From: Clostridium oryzae | GTDB lineage: Bacteria > Bacillota > Clostridia > Clostridiales > Clostridiaceae | Length of the DNA: 64,000 nucleotides | Assembly (NCBI RefSeq): GCF_002029235.1 | Contig: NZ_MZGV01000001.1 | Location: 124,001-188,000 of the forward strand | Direction of reading: 5' to 3' | Part shown: positions 1 through 8,642 of the stretch, piece by piece | Position numbering within the stretch: the first letter of the stretch is position 1 | How the letters are laid out: every line of letters begins with the position of its first letter | Made by a program: the position numbers and the translations under genes | The notes under the pieces: model-generated | Told to the model about the DNA's origin: nothing | The model's database searches: none | The model's input: only the letters and a program-made list of their open reading frames with translations

Positions 1-49
1 TATATAAAGTGAATATGTGCATAATTATTGTATTATTAGGGGGAATTGA

Positions 50-409
50 ATGATGGTTGTAATGGAATGTTTGACTAGGAGTATAGCAGATGGTGAAATG
101 ACATACACTTATTTCTATAGAATTGTAAAGCATGAGGTGCAGTTGGAAGAGAATACAAGCATTATAAAAGTCCAAACATATGGAATAGAAGCCGAAAGAT
201 ACGATTATAATAATGGCACTTTAGTTAACATCGAAAGAGATTGTATAAATAATATTGGTCCTCAAAGGCATAAAGTACATAATTTATTAAAATTGCTTTA
301 TGATAATGCGGTTTCGCCTATTCACTTAGTAGATGTTTTAGGAGTTTATGTGGATGAACAGGTGTCAGATTTTTGTAGTAATGAAAATATGGTAGCAGTA
401 CAGAATTAA
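50..409 (+). CDS. Small conserved clostridial protein, DUF6514-like
   Basis: A 119-residue soluble protein with no signal peptide or membrane segment. The C-terminal half carries a dense run of conserved-looking residues (VNIERD, NIGPQR, LLKLLYDN, SPIHLVDV), a pattern I associate with the clostridial DUF6514 family of unknown function; that assignment is from memory. A GGGGG ribosome binding site at about 39-44 precedes two adjacent ATG codons (50 and 53), either of which may be used, and a third ATG lies at 62. It stands alone ahead of the riboswitch-controlled transporter gene. No function can be proposed from the sequence. Confidence 0.8.
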   Translation: MMVVMECLTRSIADGEMTYTYFYRIVKHEVQLEENTSIIKVQTYGIEAERYDYNNGTLVNIERDCINNIGPQRHKVHNLLKLLYDNAVSPIHLVDVLGVYVDEQVSDFCSNENMVAVQN

Positions 410-412
410 ATC

Positions 413-441
413 TTGCGTTTTGAATATTGGTGTGGTAATAT
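413..441 (+). promoter_or_regulatory. Promoter of the riboswitch-UPF0016 transcript
   Basis: TTGCGT at 413-418 and TAATAT at 436-441 are separated by 17 bases, a sigma-A-like arrangement. Predicted transcription start near 448 would place the first base of riboswitch helix P1 (462) shortly inside the transcript. Confidence 0.55.
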
Positions 442-461
442 TACTCTTAATGATATTTGTA

Positions 462-559
462 GTTAAGAGGGAGTAACTGCCTTTTGGTGATAAAGTCAAC
501 ATACTGGTTATTTAATAACCTGGCTTTATTGTGACGTTTTGTCAAGTGAGACTTTTAAC
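462..559 (+). promoter_or_regulatory. yybP-ykoY-type (Mn2+) riboswitch aptamer
   Basis: GTTAAGAG (462-469) pairs over 8 bases with CTTTTAAC (552-559) to form P1. Just inside lie GGGAGTAA (469-476), resembling the conserved GGGGAGUAG of loop 1, and GTGACG...GTCAAG...GAGAC (531-552), resembling the ACGCCGAC..AGACUUU side of the yybP-ykoY consensus. Between them is an extended hairpin, ATAAAG/CTTTAT capped by GGTTA/TAACC (490-530). The position directly upstream of a UPF0016 membrane protein gene fits this riboswitch class, which senses manganese and often controls such transporters. The consensus was recalled, not searched. Confidence 0.82.
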
Positions 560-640
560 ACAATAAAATTTGTTACAGAATCATTTAATAGTTTTTATTT
601 TATGATTTTGCTTTAATTTTATTGTGCTAAGGGTCTTTTT
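549..640 (+). terminator. Riboswitch expression platform, Rho-independent terminator
   Basis: Arms 549-570 and 615-636 form a stem of about 22 bp with one mismatch and two G-U pairs, followed by a T run (635-640). The loop contains a further 8-bp hairpin (576-583 with 603-610). The 5' arm of the terminator begins with AGACTTTTAAC, the same bases that form the 3' strand of aptamer helix P1. Folding of P1 therefore removes the base of the terminator stem, implying antitermination (gene ON) when ligand is bound. Confidence 0.8.
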
Positions 641-693
641 ATTTTATATAAAATAAAAACTTATAATAACAAATGATCACAGGAGGTTTTTTT

Positions 694-1392
694 ATGACAT
701 CATTTATTAAAGCACTGATGTTTGTAGTTGTTGCAGAAATGGGGGACAAGACTCAGCTGTTGGCTATGGCTATGGCTGGGAAATACAAGATCAAGCAGGT
801 ATTATTAGGAGTATTTGTAGCTACTGTTGTTAATCATGGTATTGCAGTAGCAGCTGGAAAGTACTTAGGTTCACTGATACCTATGGGGACAATAAGAATA
901 GTTGCAGCAGCATCGTTTATTTTGTTTGGTCTCTGGACTTTACGAGGAGATAAAATTGATGATGATAAAGAAAAGAAGAGTAAGTTTGGACCTGTTATAA
1001 CGGTAGCTATAGCATTTTTTATGGCAGAGATGGGCGATAAAACACAACTTATGACTATAGCTATAGCAGCACAAAGTGCACAACCAGTACTTGTACTTTT
1101 AGGAACTACTACTGGAATGATGATAGCAGATGGTATAGGTATAATAGGCGGTGCTTGGATGTGTAAACATATCCCGGATAAGTATATTAAATGGGGAGCT
1201 GGAATTATATTTATTTTCTTCGGAACTCTTACTTTCTATGAAGCAGTACCAACAAAATTTTTAAACCCTGTATACATAATTATATATTTTATAGTAATAA
1301 TTCTAGGAATATATATTGCAGGTGTTAAATTTTCTTATGAAAGTCAGTTATGTAATTTGACTGACAAGAATAAGCAGACTAATGAAGCATAG
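694..1392 (+). CDS. UPF0016/GDT1 family membrane cation transporter
   Basis: A 232-residue protein with about six or seven hydrophobic segments and two copies of the family signature E-x-G-D-K-T-Q (EMGDKTQLLAMA near the N-terminus and EMGDKTQLMTIA in the middle), each leading into a membrane helix. Members of this family (yeast Gdt1, TMEM165, bacterial MneA/Mnx) export Mn2+ or exchange Ca2+. The start at 694 is chosen because AGGAGG (682-687) is correctly spaced from it; an ATG at 673 lies upstream of that site. Control by the yybP-ykoY-type switch supports manganese as substrate. The two motifs fit the internal duplication known in the family. Confidence 0.93.
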   Translation: MTSFIKALMFVVVAEMGDKTQLLAMAMAGKYKIKQVLLGVFVATVVNHGIAVAAGKYLGSLIPMGTIRIVAAASFILFGLWTLRGDKIDDDKEKKSKFGPVITVAIAFFMAEMGDKTQLMTIAIAAQSAQPVLVLLGTTTGMMIADGIGIIGGAWMCKHIPDKYIKWGAGIIFIFFGTLTFYEAVPTKFLNPVYIIIYFIVIILGIYIAGVKFSYESQLCNLTDKNKQTNEA

Positions 1393-1430
1393 ATTTATGC
1401 AAATTGTTAGAGCGTAAATTAGAAATATTA

Positions 1431-1454
1431 AATATAAATATAAATATAAATATC
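1431..1454. repeat. Short AAATAT hexamer tandem repeat
   Basis: About four consecutive AAATAT units lie between the stop codon of the transporter gene and its terminator. This looks like simple-sequence slippage; no function is suggested. Confidence 0.7.
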
Positions 1455-1460
1455 ATAATG

Positions 1461-1510
1461 AACCTGTCCCAAAATTATTTGGCTATTAGTCGGGATGGGT
1501 TATTTTTGTG
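1461..1510 (+). terminator. Terminator of the UPF0016 gene
   Basis: AACCTGTCCC (1461-1470) pairs with GGGATGGGTT (1492-1501) over 10 bp including two G-U pairs, and is followed by TATTTTTGTG. Confidence 0.75.
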
Positions 1511-1656
1511 CCTATAGCAATGTTTCATAAAAATGTTGGTATTTTGATATTATAAATTATGGACAAACTATATTTAAAATAAATACTTGCAATGTGATTA
1601 TTAGTAAAAATATGTGGCAATAATCAAAATATAAAATATCTTTAACGAGGTGCTGC

Positions 1657-2625
1657 ATGAAGTTTTTAAAATATAGTTCAACCGTAAAAATCATAGATAC
1701 TAAAAAAATGTTTGACCATTATGAGTATATTATTAAGTTGATTAATAAAGCATTTTTAAAAAGAAAAAATAATTGTCCGCATTGTAACAGCAGACAAATT
1801 ATTAAATATGGTCATTTTGGTGAAAATAAGCAAAGATATAAATGCAAGGCTTGCGGAAAAACTTTTAATATATATACCTATACTATATTAAGTTACAGTA
1901 AGAAAGATGTAAAGGACTGGATAGCATATATTAATTGTATGCTTAGAAAGCTCACGGTAAGATCAAGTGCAGGAGAGATTAAAATTAGCAATACAACTTC
2001 ATTTTATTGGAGACATAAAATACTTAAGCTGCTAAAAGATGAAATGCCCAACGACTTATGTGGTATTATCGAAGTAAAAACTTCTTATAGTATTGAAAAC
2101 CTTAAAGGCAGAAGATACCGATGTAGTCAAATTGTTGATAACAGCAAAAAAGATAGAAGAATATCTACGATATGCTGTGTTGATAGAAGAGGCGATATAT
2201 TTTCTAAAGTGGTATGCAGAGGAACTATGAACTATAGGAGTGTTGAGGAGACATTAAAGGATAGGATAGCTTCAAATTCTATACTATGTTTAGATAATAA
2301 TATGGCTTATGTAAGTTTTGCGAAAAAATATAAGTTAAGGTTTCATAAAATTAACTATGCAAGACAGATAGTTAATTTTAGATTTCATATATTAAATGCA
2401 ATTGGGTTTATAAAAAATGTTCAGGATTTAATCCACTGTTTTAGGGGAGTTGCTACAAGATATTTGAATTTTTACTTAAATTGGATAAAATGGATTGATG
2501 TAATGAAAAGACAAACAGTAGGGCAGTATGTTAATAATTTTTTAGATATGGTTACTAAAAAATATATATTTAGAATATATGATTTCAAAATGATCGGAGA
2601 GCTTGGACAATATACAAGACTTTAA
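1657..2625 (+). CDS. IS1595-like transposase, probably inactive
   Basis: A 322-residue protein. Residues about 40-75 form a zinc ribbon (CPHC...CKAC) as found in front of IS1595/ISXO2 transposases, and the C-terminal FRGVATRYLNFYLNW block is a strong hallmark of that family. The catalytic core looks damaged. Where the family has a D-E-T-Y motif this protein reads GIIEVKTSYS, without the expected aspartate; the second acidic position survives as CLDNN. No terminal inverted repeats are obvious nearby. The reading frame is nonetheless intact, so this is either a recent loss of activity or a retained DNA-binding derivative. A GAGG ribosome binding site lies at about 1648. Confidence 0.72.
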   Translation: MKFLKYSSTVKIIDTKKMFDHYEYIIKLINKAFLKRKNNCPHCNSRQIIKYGHFGENKQRYKCKACGKTFNIYTYTILSYSKKDVKDWIAYINCMLRKLTVRSSAGEIKISNTTSFYWRHKILKLLKDEMPNDLCGIIEVKTSYSIENLKGRRYRCSQIVDNSKKDRRISTICCVDRRGDIFSKVVCRGTMNYRSVEETLKDRIASNSILCLDNNMAYVSFAKKYKLRFHKINYARQIVNFRFHILNAIGFIKNVQDLIHCFRGVATRYLNFYLNWIKWIDVMKRQTVGQYVNNFLDMVTKKYIFRIYDFKMIGELGQYTRL

Positions 2626-2866
2626 TTGTTTAGTATAGCTTGTACCAAAAAGATTAAGTAGTAACAACATTCTTTTGAAACATAAGTATATGCAATAAAA
2701 ATACATACCAACATACTCACATAAAGTCAGCACCAAACCACATTGGCGAAAAAAATCTTCATAAATGGTATGTGCAGTATTTATTTACAAATATAATCAC
2801 CAGTTATAAAATTGAGATAGGAGTATCGTATAAGTATGGTCAAAAAACACAGGAGTGATTAAGTAA

Positions 2867-3244
2867 ATGATTATAGGCATTGGAACAGACATAGTAGAAA
2901 TATCTCGAATTGATAAGGCACTATCATCACAAAACAGCTTCCTAAAAAAAGTATATACTGACGTAGAAATTGAATATATGAAAAGCAGAAATATGAATCC
3001 ACAGCATGCGGCAGGAATGTTTGCTGCAAAGGAAGCAGCAGCAAAGGCTTTAGGTACAGGTTTTAGAAATTTTGGGCTAAAGGATATCGAAATATATAGA
3101 GATGCTTTGGGAAAACCAGAAATAAATTTAAAAAAAAATGCCCGTAAGCTGGCAGAAAGCTATGGAAACTATAAAATACATTTAAGTATTTCACATTGTA
3201 AGGATAATGCTATAGCCTATGTAATATTGGAGGTATTAACATGA
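2867..3244 (+). CDS. acpS: Holo-[acyl-carrier-protein] synthase
   Basis: A 125-residue cytoplasmic enzyme that transfers 4'-phosphopantetheine from CoA to apo-ACP. The N-terminal GIGTDIVEISRI carries the Mg-binding Asp, and FAAKEAAAKALGTGF holds the conserved E and K residues of the family; the C-terminal SISHCKDNAIAYV is also typical. The length equals that of the AcpS family. CAGGAG at about 2850 precedes the ATG. Its stop codon overlaps the start of the next gene (ATGA), so the two are translationally coupled. Confidence 0.96.
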   Translation: MIIGIGTDIVEISRIDKALSSQNSFLKKVYTDVEIEYMKSRNMNPQHAAGMFAAKEAAAKALGTGFRNFGLKDIEIYRDALGKPEINLKKNARKLAESYGNYKIHLSISHCKDNAIAYVILEVLT

Positions 3245-4749
3245 GAGTTGCAGGAGCTGATGAACTTAGGCAGATCGATAGGAGCTGCGTAGAGGATTAT
3301 GGCATTCCAATGATCGTACTTATGGAGAATGCTGCCCTAAAGTTATTAAAACACTGCTTAGATATGGCAGATAATGATTATGTTATTGTAGCTGGCTGCG
3401 GAAACAACGGTGGTGATGGATTGGCACTAGCCAGACATTTGCATTCTATTGGAAAGAAAGTCAAAGTGTTTTTTGTTGGAAACATAGAAAAAGCAAGTGA
3501 ATGTTTTAACGTAAATTATAACATATTGATGAAGCTTAATATAAAAATACAGAATGTTGAACGAGAAGAAGACTTAGAAAAACTTCAAATGTCTGTGGAA
3601 ACTGCACAACTTGTTATAGATGGTATTTTTGGCACAGGATTAAATAGAGAAGTAACTGGTTTATTTAGTGAAATTATTAAAACTATTAATTTGAAAGCAT
3701 CAAAAGTATTATGCATAGATATACCTTCAGGTATGAAGTGTGATGATGGACAAATAATGAACTGTTGTATAAAAGCCAGCAGAACGATTTCCTTTGAAAT
3801 GAGTAAATTGTGTTTTCTGACTTATGATGCACAGGAATTTTGCGGTGAAGTAGTTGTGGAACCAATTGGTATATGTGAAGAGATTATTCATAAATATCAT
3901 AGAGGAATATTTATCACTGAGAAAAGTATTCTGAAAGAGCATATTAAAAGAAGAAACTTAATATCTCACAAAGGTGATTATGGTAGGGCAATGATAGTTG
4001 GTGGATCGCCGGGACTGTATGGCGCCCTTTATATAGCAGTATCAGCTGCTGTAAGAGCAGGAAGTGGGTTAGTTACTGCGGCTTCCTTTAGCTATGTCAT
4101 CAGCGAAGTGAGCTCTAGATTTGTTGAAGCTATGACAGTGGATGTCAATAGTGAAAGGTTTAGTTCAGTGCTTGAAAAGTCAGATTGCATAGGTGTGGGA
4201 CCTGGACTGGGTAAAAGCATGCAGAGTAAACAATTGTTGGAAAGGCTTATTAAGAATTGTAATTGTCCAATTGTAATTGACGCAGATGGACTTAATTTAA
4301 TTGCTGAAAATGATGCTATTAGAAAGCTTGTATATAAGGCAAATCAAAAAATAATTATGACGCCTCATGTTGGAGAAATGGCAAGACTAACGGGATATAC
4401 TGCAGAGTATATAAATAATAATAGAATTCAGGTGGCTAAAGATTATGCTGAAAAAGAGAAGGTTATATTGTTATTGAAAGGTTATAACACGGTGATAACC
4501 GATGGAAGCTTGGTCTATGTAAATCCAACTGGAAGCAGTGCTATGGCTTCAGGGGGTATGGGAGACTGTTTAACTGGAATTATCACATCATTTATTTCCC
4601 AGGGAATAGAACCATACTGGGCTGCAGTTTGTGCTGCCTATGTGCATGGATATTGCGGTGATAACCTTAGTGATGCAAGACATAGTGTATGTGCATCTGA
4701 CATAATAGAAAAAATACCTTTTGCTCTTAAAGAAATATTGTATATCTAG
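3241..4749 (+). CDS. nnr: Bifunctional NAD(P)H-hydrate epimerase / ADP-dependent dehydratase
   Basis: A 502-residue two-domain protein of NAD(P)HX repair. The N-terminal YjeF/NnrE domain (about 1-210) shows GCGNNGGDGLALARHL and the catalytic-Asp region VIDGIFGTGLNREV with CIDIPSGMKCDDG. The C-terminal carbohydrate-kinase-like NnrD domain (about 225-500) shows KGDYGRAMIVGGS, GVGPGLGKS, VIDADGLN, MTPHVGEM and the GSSAMASGGMGDCLTG anion-hole/catalytic motif. It overlaps acpS by four bases. The acpS-nnr pairing is common in clostridia. Both active sites look complete. Confidence 0.95.
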   Translation: MRVAGADELRQIDRSCVEDYGIPMIVLMENAALKLLKHCLDMADNDYVIVAGCGNNGGDGLALARHLHSIGKKVKVFFVGNIEKASECFNVNYNILMKLNIKIQNVEREEDLEKLQMSVETAQLVIDGIFGTGLNREVTGLFSEIIKTINLKASKVLCIDIPSGMKCDDGQIMNCCIKASRTISFEMSKLCFLTYDAQEFCGEVVVEPIGICEEIIHKYHRGIFITEKSILKEHIKRRNLISHKGDYGRAMIVGGSPGLYGALYIAVSAAVRAGSGLVTAASFSYVISEVSSRFVEAMTVDVNSERFSSVLEKSDCIGVGPGLGKSMQSKQLLERLIKNCNCPIVIDADGLNLIAENDAIRKLVYKANQKIIMTPHVGEMARLTGYTAEYINNNRIQVAKDYAEKEKVILLLKGYNTVITDGSLVYVNPTGSSAMASGGMGDCLTGIITSFISQGIEPYWAAVCAAYVHGYCGDNLSDARHSVCASDIIEKIPFALKEILYI

Positions 4750-4809
4750 AATATTACTGGAATATATGGAATATTAGTAGTAATGGTATAAATATTGCAG
4801 GAGGAGCGA

Positions 4810-5421
4810 ATGGGTTCAATAAAAAAATCAGTATTACTTTTTCTTGTGCTCTTGTTTGCAGTTTTTACAGGGTGCAGTAATACTGAGACAAAACATGAGG
4901 ATGCAATTAGACACATTAAGGCTATAAAAACGTATTATTGTAAAGCAGATATAAGTGTAATAAATGATAAACAGAAGCTAGAATATAAATGTAGGATTTA
5001 TCATGACAGCAAGAGAGGCAGTGCAATAGACATAAACGATAAACGAAAGCTTATATTTAAGGACAATTGCATTTATGTAACTGATAAGGCGAGTGGTAAG
5101 AAATACATACAGAACAGAAATTTTGATGAGGTTTATCATCTAGCATTTATAGACGATTATATTAATCTTATGTATAAAAATCAAAAAGCTGAGTGCAACA
5201 GGAAAGAGATTAATGGAACGCAGTATGAGCTGATAAGCTTTGATATAAACGGCAACAACAGAAATATAAGTAAAGGTACTTTGTATTTAAGTGAAAAAGG
5301 TTTTATGCCGAAAAAACTTATCATATATGATAATACTGGAACTGAAAAAATAGTGATAACTTATTCTGGGTATGTTGCAAACAAAAAAATAAGCAGTAAA
5401 CTCTTTAAATTTAATATATAA
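4810..5421 (+). CDS. Lipoprotein of the YdcC/GerS (LolA-like) type
   Basis: A 203-residue secreted lipoprotein. A basic N-terminus (MGSIKKS) and hydrophobic core end in a lipobox VFTGC at residues 19-23, after which Cys is the lipid anchor. The rest is a beta-rich sequence with alternating charged and hydrophobic residues and a closing MPKKLIIYDNTGTEKIVITYSGY, resembling LolA-fold carriers. The start at 4810 follows GGAGGAG at 4800-4806; a TTG at 4795 overlaps that site and is rejected. Position between acpS-nnr and alr matches ydcC in Bacillus subtilis and gerS before alr2 in Clostridioides difficile, where GerS is needed for spore cortex hydrolysis. Direct homology to GerS is inferred from context and architecture. 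Confidence 0.75.
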   Translation: MGSIKKSVLLFLVLLFAVFTGCSNTETKHEDAIRHIKAIKTYYCKADISVINDKQKLEYKCRIYHDSKRGSAIDINDKRKLIFKDNCIYVTDKASGKKYIQNRNFDEVYHLAFIDDYINLMYKNQKAECNRKEINGTQYELISFDINGNNRNISKGTLYLSEKGFMPKKLIIYDNTGTEKIVITYSGYVANKKISSKLFKFNI

Positions 5422-5502
5422 ATATACAATATAATAATAAAACAGATGATTGCTTATATTCAAAATTTAACATAAATAAATGTTACGAATGAGGTGTAAA
5501 AA

Positions 5503-6636
5503 GTGAACAGTAATAATGAAAAGTTAAGGCCTGTATGGGCAGAAGTTGATTTAAATGCAGCTGCCCATAATATGAGAGAAATAAGAAGAGCATCAAAGTC
5601 AAAAGAGCTAGTTGCTGTAGTAAAAGCAAATGCATATGGACACGGAGCAGTACAAATGGCATCTGTGTTTTTAAAAAATGGAGCTACTAGATTAGCTGTA
5701 GCTATTATATCTGAGGCTATTGAATTAAGACAAGCTAACATAACAGCTCCAATAATGATATTGGGTTATACACCATTGGAGTATGCAGAAGAATTGGCCA
5801 GATATGAGATAGGTACAGCAGTATATTCCTACGACTACGCATTGGAATTATCCAAAAGAGCTAAAAATTATGGTATGAACATAAAAATACATATCGCACT
5901 AGATACTGGAATGGGAAGAATTGGATTTTTAATGGACGAGAAAAGCGTTGAGGATGTATATAAAATAAGCAAATTGCCCAACCTAGTTATAGAAAGTATA
6001 TTTTCACATTTTTCCACCAGTGATGAGAAGGACAAAACGTATTCTATGGAGCAGTTTAAGAGGTTTAATAATTTTTGTGACAAGCTAAACAAATTGGGAG
6101 TGGACTATGGAGTTAGAAATATAGCTAACAGCGGAGCTATTATAGATATGCCGGATACTCATCTCGATATGTGCAGAGCTGGCATAATATTGTATGGATA
6201 TCTTCCATCTAATGAGGTTAAGCAGCATGAGCTTGATATTAAACCTGTTATGTCTGTTAAGGCAAAAATAGTTAATATAAAAAGAGTACCAGCTGGTGAG
6301 AGTATAAGCTACGGGAGGCAGTATAGAACAGAAAGAGAAAGCATTATAGCAACTTTACCCATTGGTTATGCAGATGGATTTACAAGGCTTTTATTCAATA
6401 AGGCCAAGGTTATAGTTAAGGGGAGGTTGGCTCCTGTTGTAGGAAGAATATGTATGGATATGTGTATGATTGACGTTACTGATATTCCAGAGGTAGCTGC
6501 GGGTGATGAGGTAGTGATTATGGGTTCTCAGGGCGAAAATAGTATTACGGCCGATACTTATGCAGATTTATTAGGCACTATAAATTATGAGGTGCTTTGC
6601 GGGGTAGGAATGAGAATTCCAAGGATATATAAATAA
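5503..6636 (+). CDS. alr: Alanine racemase
   Basis: A 377-residue PLP enzyme that makes D-alanine for peptidoglycan. The PLP lysine is K41 in VVKANAYGHGA. The C-terminal beta domain carries the catalytic tyrosine region SISYGRQY, and PIGYADG and VGRICMDMCMIDVT are family signatures. The start is GTG at 5503, preceded by GAGGTG (5491-5496). The gene lies between the LolA-like lipoprotein and mazEF, the same order as in Bacillus (acpS-ydcC-alr-ndoAI-ndoA). Confidence 0.97.
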   Translation: MNSNNEKLRPVWAEVDLNAAAHNMREIRRASKSKELVAVVKANAYGHGAVQMASVFLKNGATRLAVAIISEAIELRQANITAPIMILGYTPLEYAEELARYEIGTAVYSYDYALELSKRAKNYGMNIKIHIALDTGMGRIGFLMDEKSVEDVYKISKLPNLVIESIFSHFSTSDEKDKTYSMEQFKRFNNFCDKLNKLGVDYGVRNIANSGAIIDMPDTHLDMCRAGIILYGYLPSNEVKQHELDIKPVMSVKAKIVNIKRVPAGESISYGRQYRTERESIIATLPIGYADGFTRLLFNKAKVIVKGRLAPVVGRICMDMCMIDVTDIPEVAAGDEVVIMGSQGENSITADTYADLLGTINYEVLCGVGMRIPRIYK

Positions 6637-6792
6637 TCACCATATTCGTAGAAATATTTATTCTGGCGTATGTATGAACCATAAATTCAAATACATTTAA
6701 AGTATTAAAATATCTTGCTGGAGAAATCTTTTAAAGAGGTATTTTAAAATTCATAATATAAGAATTTTGGTGCATTATATATAGATAATGTT

Positions 6793-6820
6793 TTGACATA
6801 TGTTTTTAAAATGGTATAAT
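6793..6820 (+). promoter_or_regulatory. Sigma-A promoter of mazEF
   Basis: TTGACA (6793-6798) and TATAAT (6815-6820), both perfect consensus, are 16 bases apart. This is the strongest promoter seen in the window. The transcript would carry a leader of about 120 bases before mazE. The rest of the 309-base gap after alr holds only a weak AAAATTC/GAATTTT hairpin (6746-6768). Confidence 0.85.
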
Positions 6821-6945
6821 GATTGTGTGATTGTCAGTTAGCAGTTTTTTTTTATTCGTAAGTACCGTCAGTCTGTTATTAGTATCAGGTAACTCAATAA
6901 GCTTACATATTTTTGCTTAGGAGTAATAGGAGGTATAAATATATT

Positions 6946-7266
6946 ATGTCAAGTCAAAAAAAGATGATTAAGAACCTCTCTGAAACACTTAGTAGAGAAT
7001 TTGAAAAGGAACGTCATGACAATGGCAAAAAAAATAGTCAATTTATTAAGGAAGCCATAATATTATATATAGAGCAGAGAAAAAAAATTGAATATTTAGA
7101 AAAAATGAAAAAAGGCTATATTGAAATGGCAGACATTAATGTAGAGATGGCTGATATGGGATGTTCCGATGATTTTAAGAGTTTGCAAGAATATGAGGTA
7201 TGGCTTACGGAGAGTGATTTGCCTGATGACAATGATAGTGAAACGAGGAGATATATTTTATGCTGA
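6946..7266 (+). CDS. mazE: MazE-type antitoxin (EndoAI family)
   Basis: A 106-residue protein whose N-terminal half reads as a ribbon-helix-helix DNA-binding domain ([15 protein letters not shown] followed by a helix ending [14 protein letters not shown]). The acidic C-terminal tail ([16 protein letters not shown]) would wrap the toxin. The start at 6946 follows TAGGAGGT (about 6928-6935); an in-frame upstream start at 6913 has no such site. It overlaps the toxin gene. Antitoxins of this type usually repress their own promoter. Confidence 0.87.
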   Translation: MSSQKKMIKNLSETLSREFEKERHDNGKKNSQFIKEAIILYIEQRKKIEYLEKMKKGYIEMADINVEMADMGCSDDFKSLQEYEVWLTESDLPDDNDSETRRYILC

Positions 7267-7597
7267 CCTAAGTCCTGTAGTCGGATCTGAACAGGGCGGA
7301 GTCAGACCTGTAATAATAATTCAAAATGATGTTGGAAATAAATACAGTCCTACAGTAATTGTTGCAGCAATTACTTCACAAATAAATAAAGCTAAACTTC
7401 CTACACATGTAGAAATTTCTTCAGAGGAATATGGATTAAATAAAGATTCAGTAGTACTTTTGGAGCAGATAAGAACGTTAGACAAAAAACGGCTAAAGGA
7501 GAAAATAGGCCATATGAAGGAAGCAGATATGCTTTTAGTAGATAAAGCTCTATTGGTTAGTATTGGGCTTAGCCAGTATTATAAAGATTTGAATTAG
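7232..7597 (+). CDS. mazF: MazF/EndoA mRNA interferase toxin
   Basis: About 121 residues with the almost invariant Firmicute MazF sequence: [18 protein letters not shown], then [10 protein letters not shown] and VIVAAITSQ, which contain the catalytic Arg and Thr. It cleaves single-stranded mRNA at short specific sites. The start is uncertain. ATG codons at 7226 and 7232 and a GTG at 7238 are all in frame; 7232 gives the usual N-terminus (MIVKRGD) and was chosen. GGAGAG at 7208-7213 is rather distant, so translation probably depends on coupling to mazE, which it overlaps by 35 bases. Confidence 0.95.
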   Translation: MIVKRGDIFYADLSPVVGSEQGGVRPVIIIQNDVGNKYSPTVIVAAITSQINKAKLPTHVEISSEEYGLNKDSVVLLEQIRTLDKKRLKEKIGHMKEADMLLVDKALLVSIGLSQYYKDLN

Positions 7598-7669
7598 ACT
7601 ATTCTGACTGCTGTTTTGGGTCATCATCTTGTGATGATGTCCCAATCTGTTATCTGAATAGTCTTTTTG
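7596..7669 (+). terminator. Terminator of mazEF
   Basis: AGACTATTC (7596-7604) pairs with GAATAGTCT (7656-7664) and an inner TTGGG...CATCATC/GATGATG...CCCAA hairpin completes a long stem, followed by TTTTTG. Confidence 0.85.
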
Positions 7670-7730
7670 TTGACTTAAGAAAATTAGTATTTAAGAAATT
7701 TAATGTAAAGAATTATTGGGTGGTGTTTGT

Positions 7731-8585
7731 ATGAAAAAAAGAATTAGTGAATATATGATGATAACTCTAGGTGTATTTTTGGTAGCTTTTAGTATAGAAT
7801 ATTTTATGGCTCCTAATAATATAGCTGCTGGAGGAGTAACTGGTATTGCTATTATTTTAAATAGTATTGAGCCTAAATTATCTATAGGGTTAATAACTCT
7901 TGTTCTTAATATTTTGCTTTTCATTTTAGCTTTTGTGGCTATTGATGGTAAATTTGGAGCTAAAACCATATATGCAAGCTTGTCACTTTCGGGTATACTT
8001 TGGGTCATGGATGCTTTTGCAAAGCCCAAAGCTGGAATTACCAGTGATTTGATGTTGGCAGCAATATTTGGTACGCTGATTTCTGCAATAGGAATGGCAA
8101 TAGTATTCAATATGAATGCATCTACCGGTGGTACTGATATTTTAGCAAAGATGATCAACAAGTTCTTTAATGTTGATATTGGTAAATCCCTTTTAATTGT
8201 AGATTTTTTAATAACCATATTTAGTATTGCTGTATTTGGTGTGGAAGCAGGTCTGTATGCACTTCTTACAGTTATAATAAGTGGTTTTATAGTTGATTAT
8301 GCTATAGATGGTTTTAACGTTTGTAAGCAGGTTATAATTATAACTCAGAAGGAAGCTGAAATTTCAGAGTTTATTATAAAAGAGCTGGATAGAAGTTTTA
8401 CAAGGCTTTATGGAAAAGGAGGCTATAAATCTTCGGAGGCTTGTATAATTTATACTATACTAAGCCGTAAGGAGTATATTGAACTTAGAAATTATATAAA
8501 GCAGGTAGATAAGAGAGCTTTTGTTGCTGTTAATGATTCTCATGAAGTATTGGGTGAAGGATTTAAAGATTTGCAAGAGATCTAA
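7731..8585 (+). CDS. YitT family membrane protein
   Basis: A 284-residue protein with about five to six N-terminal membrane helices (DUF161/YitT domain, e.g. GVFLVAFSIEYFMAP and NIAAGGVTGIAIIL) and a soluble C-terminal DUF2179 domain (from about 200; RSFTRLYGKGGY). Function is unknown for the family. GGGTGGTG at about 7718-7725 supports the ATG at 7731 over an upstream in-frame TTG. It is a single gene between the mazEF terminator and the ftsE promoter. Confidence 0.92.
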   Translation: MKKRISEYMMITLGVFLVAFSIEYFMAPNNIAAGGVTGIAIILNSIEPKLSIGLITLVLNILLFILAFVAIDGKFGAKTIYASLSLSGILWVMDAFAKPKAGITSDLMLAAIFGTLISAIGMAIVFNMNASTGGTDILAKMINKFFNVDIGKSLLIVDFLITIFSIAVFGVEAGLYALLTVIISGFIVDYAIDGFNVCKQVIIITQKEAEISEFIIKELDRSFTRLYGKGGYKSSEACIIYTILSRKEYIELRNYIKQVDKRAFVAVNDSHEVLGEGFKDLQEI

Positions 8586-8642
8586 ATATTTTTTAAGTTT
8601 ATGATATGTTAAAAAAATAGAAACATACAAAACTTTAGGATA

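Noticed and set aside
2542..2736. 64-residue minus-strand frame overlapping the transposase end
   Set aside because: It has no ribosome binding site or recognisable domain, and lies mostly antisense to the transposase frame.
7700..8218. 172-residue minus-strand frame opposite the YitT gene
   Set aside because: It is a shadow of a strongly coding plus-strand frame; its hydrophobic composition mirrors the membrane helices on the other strand.
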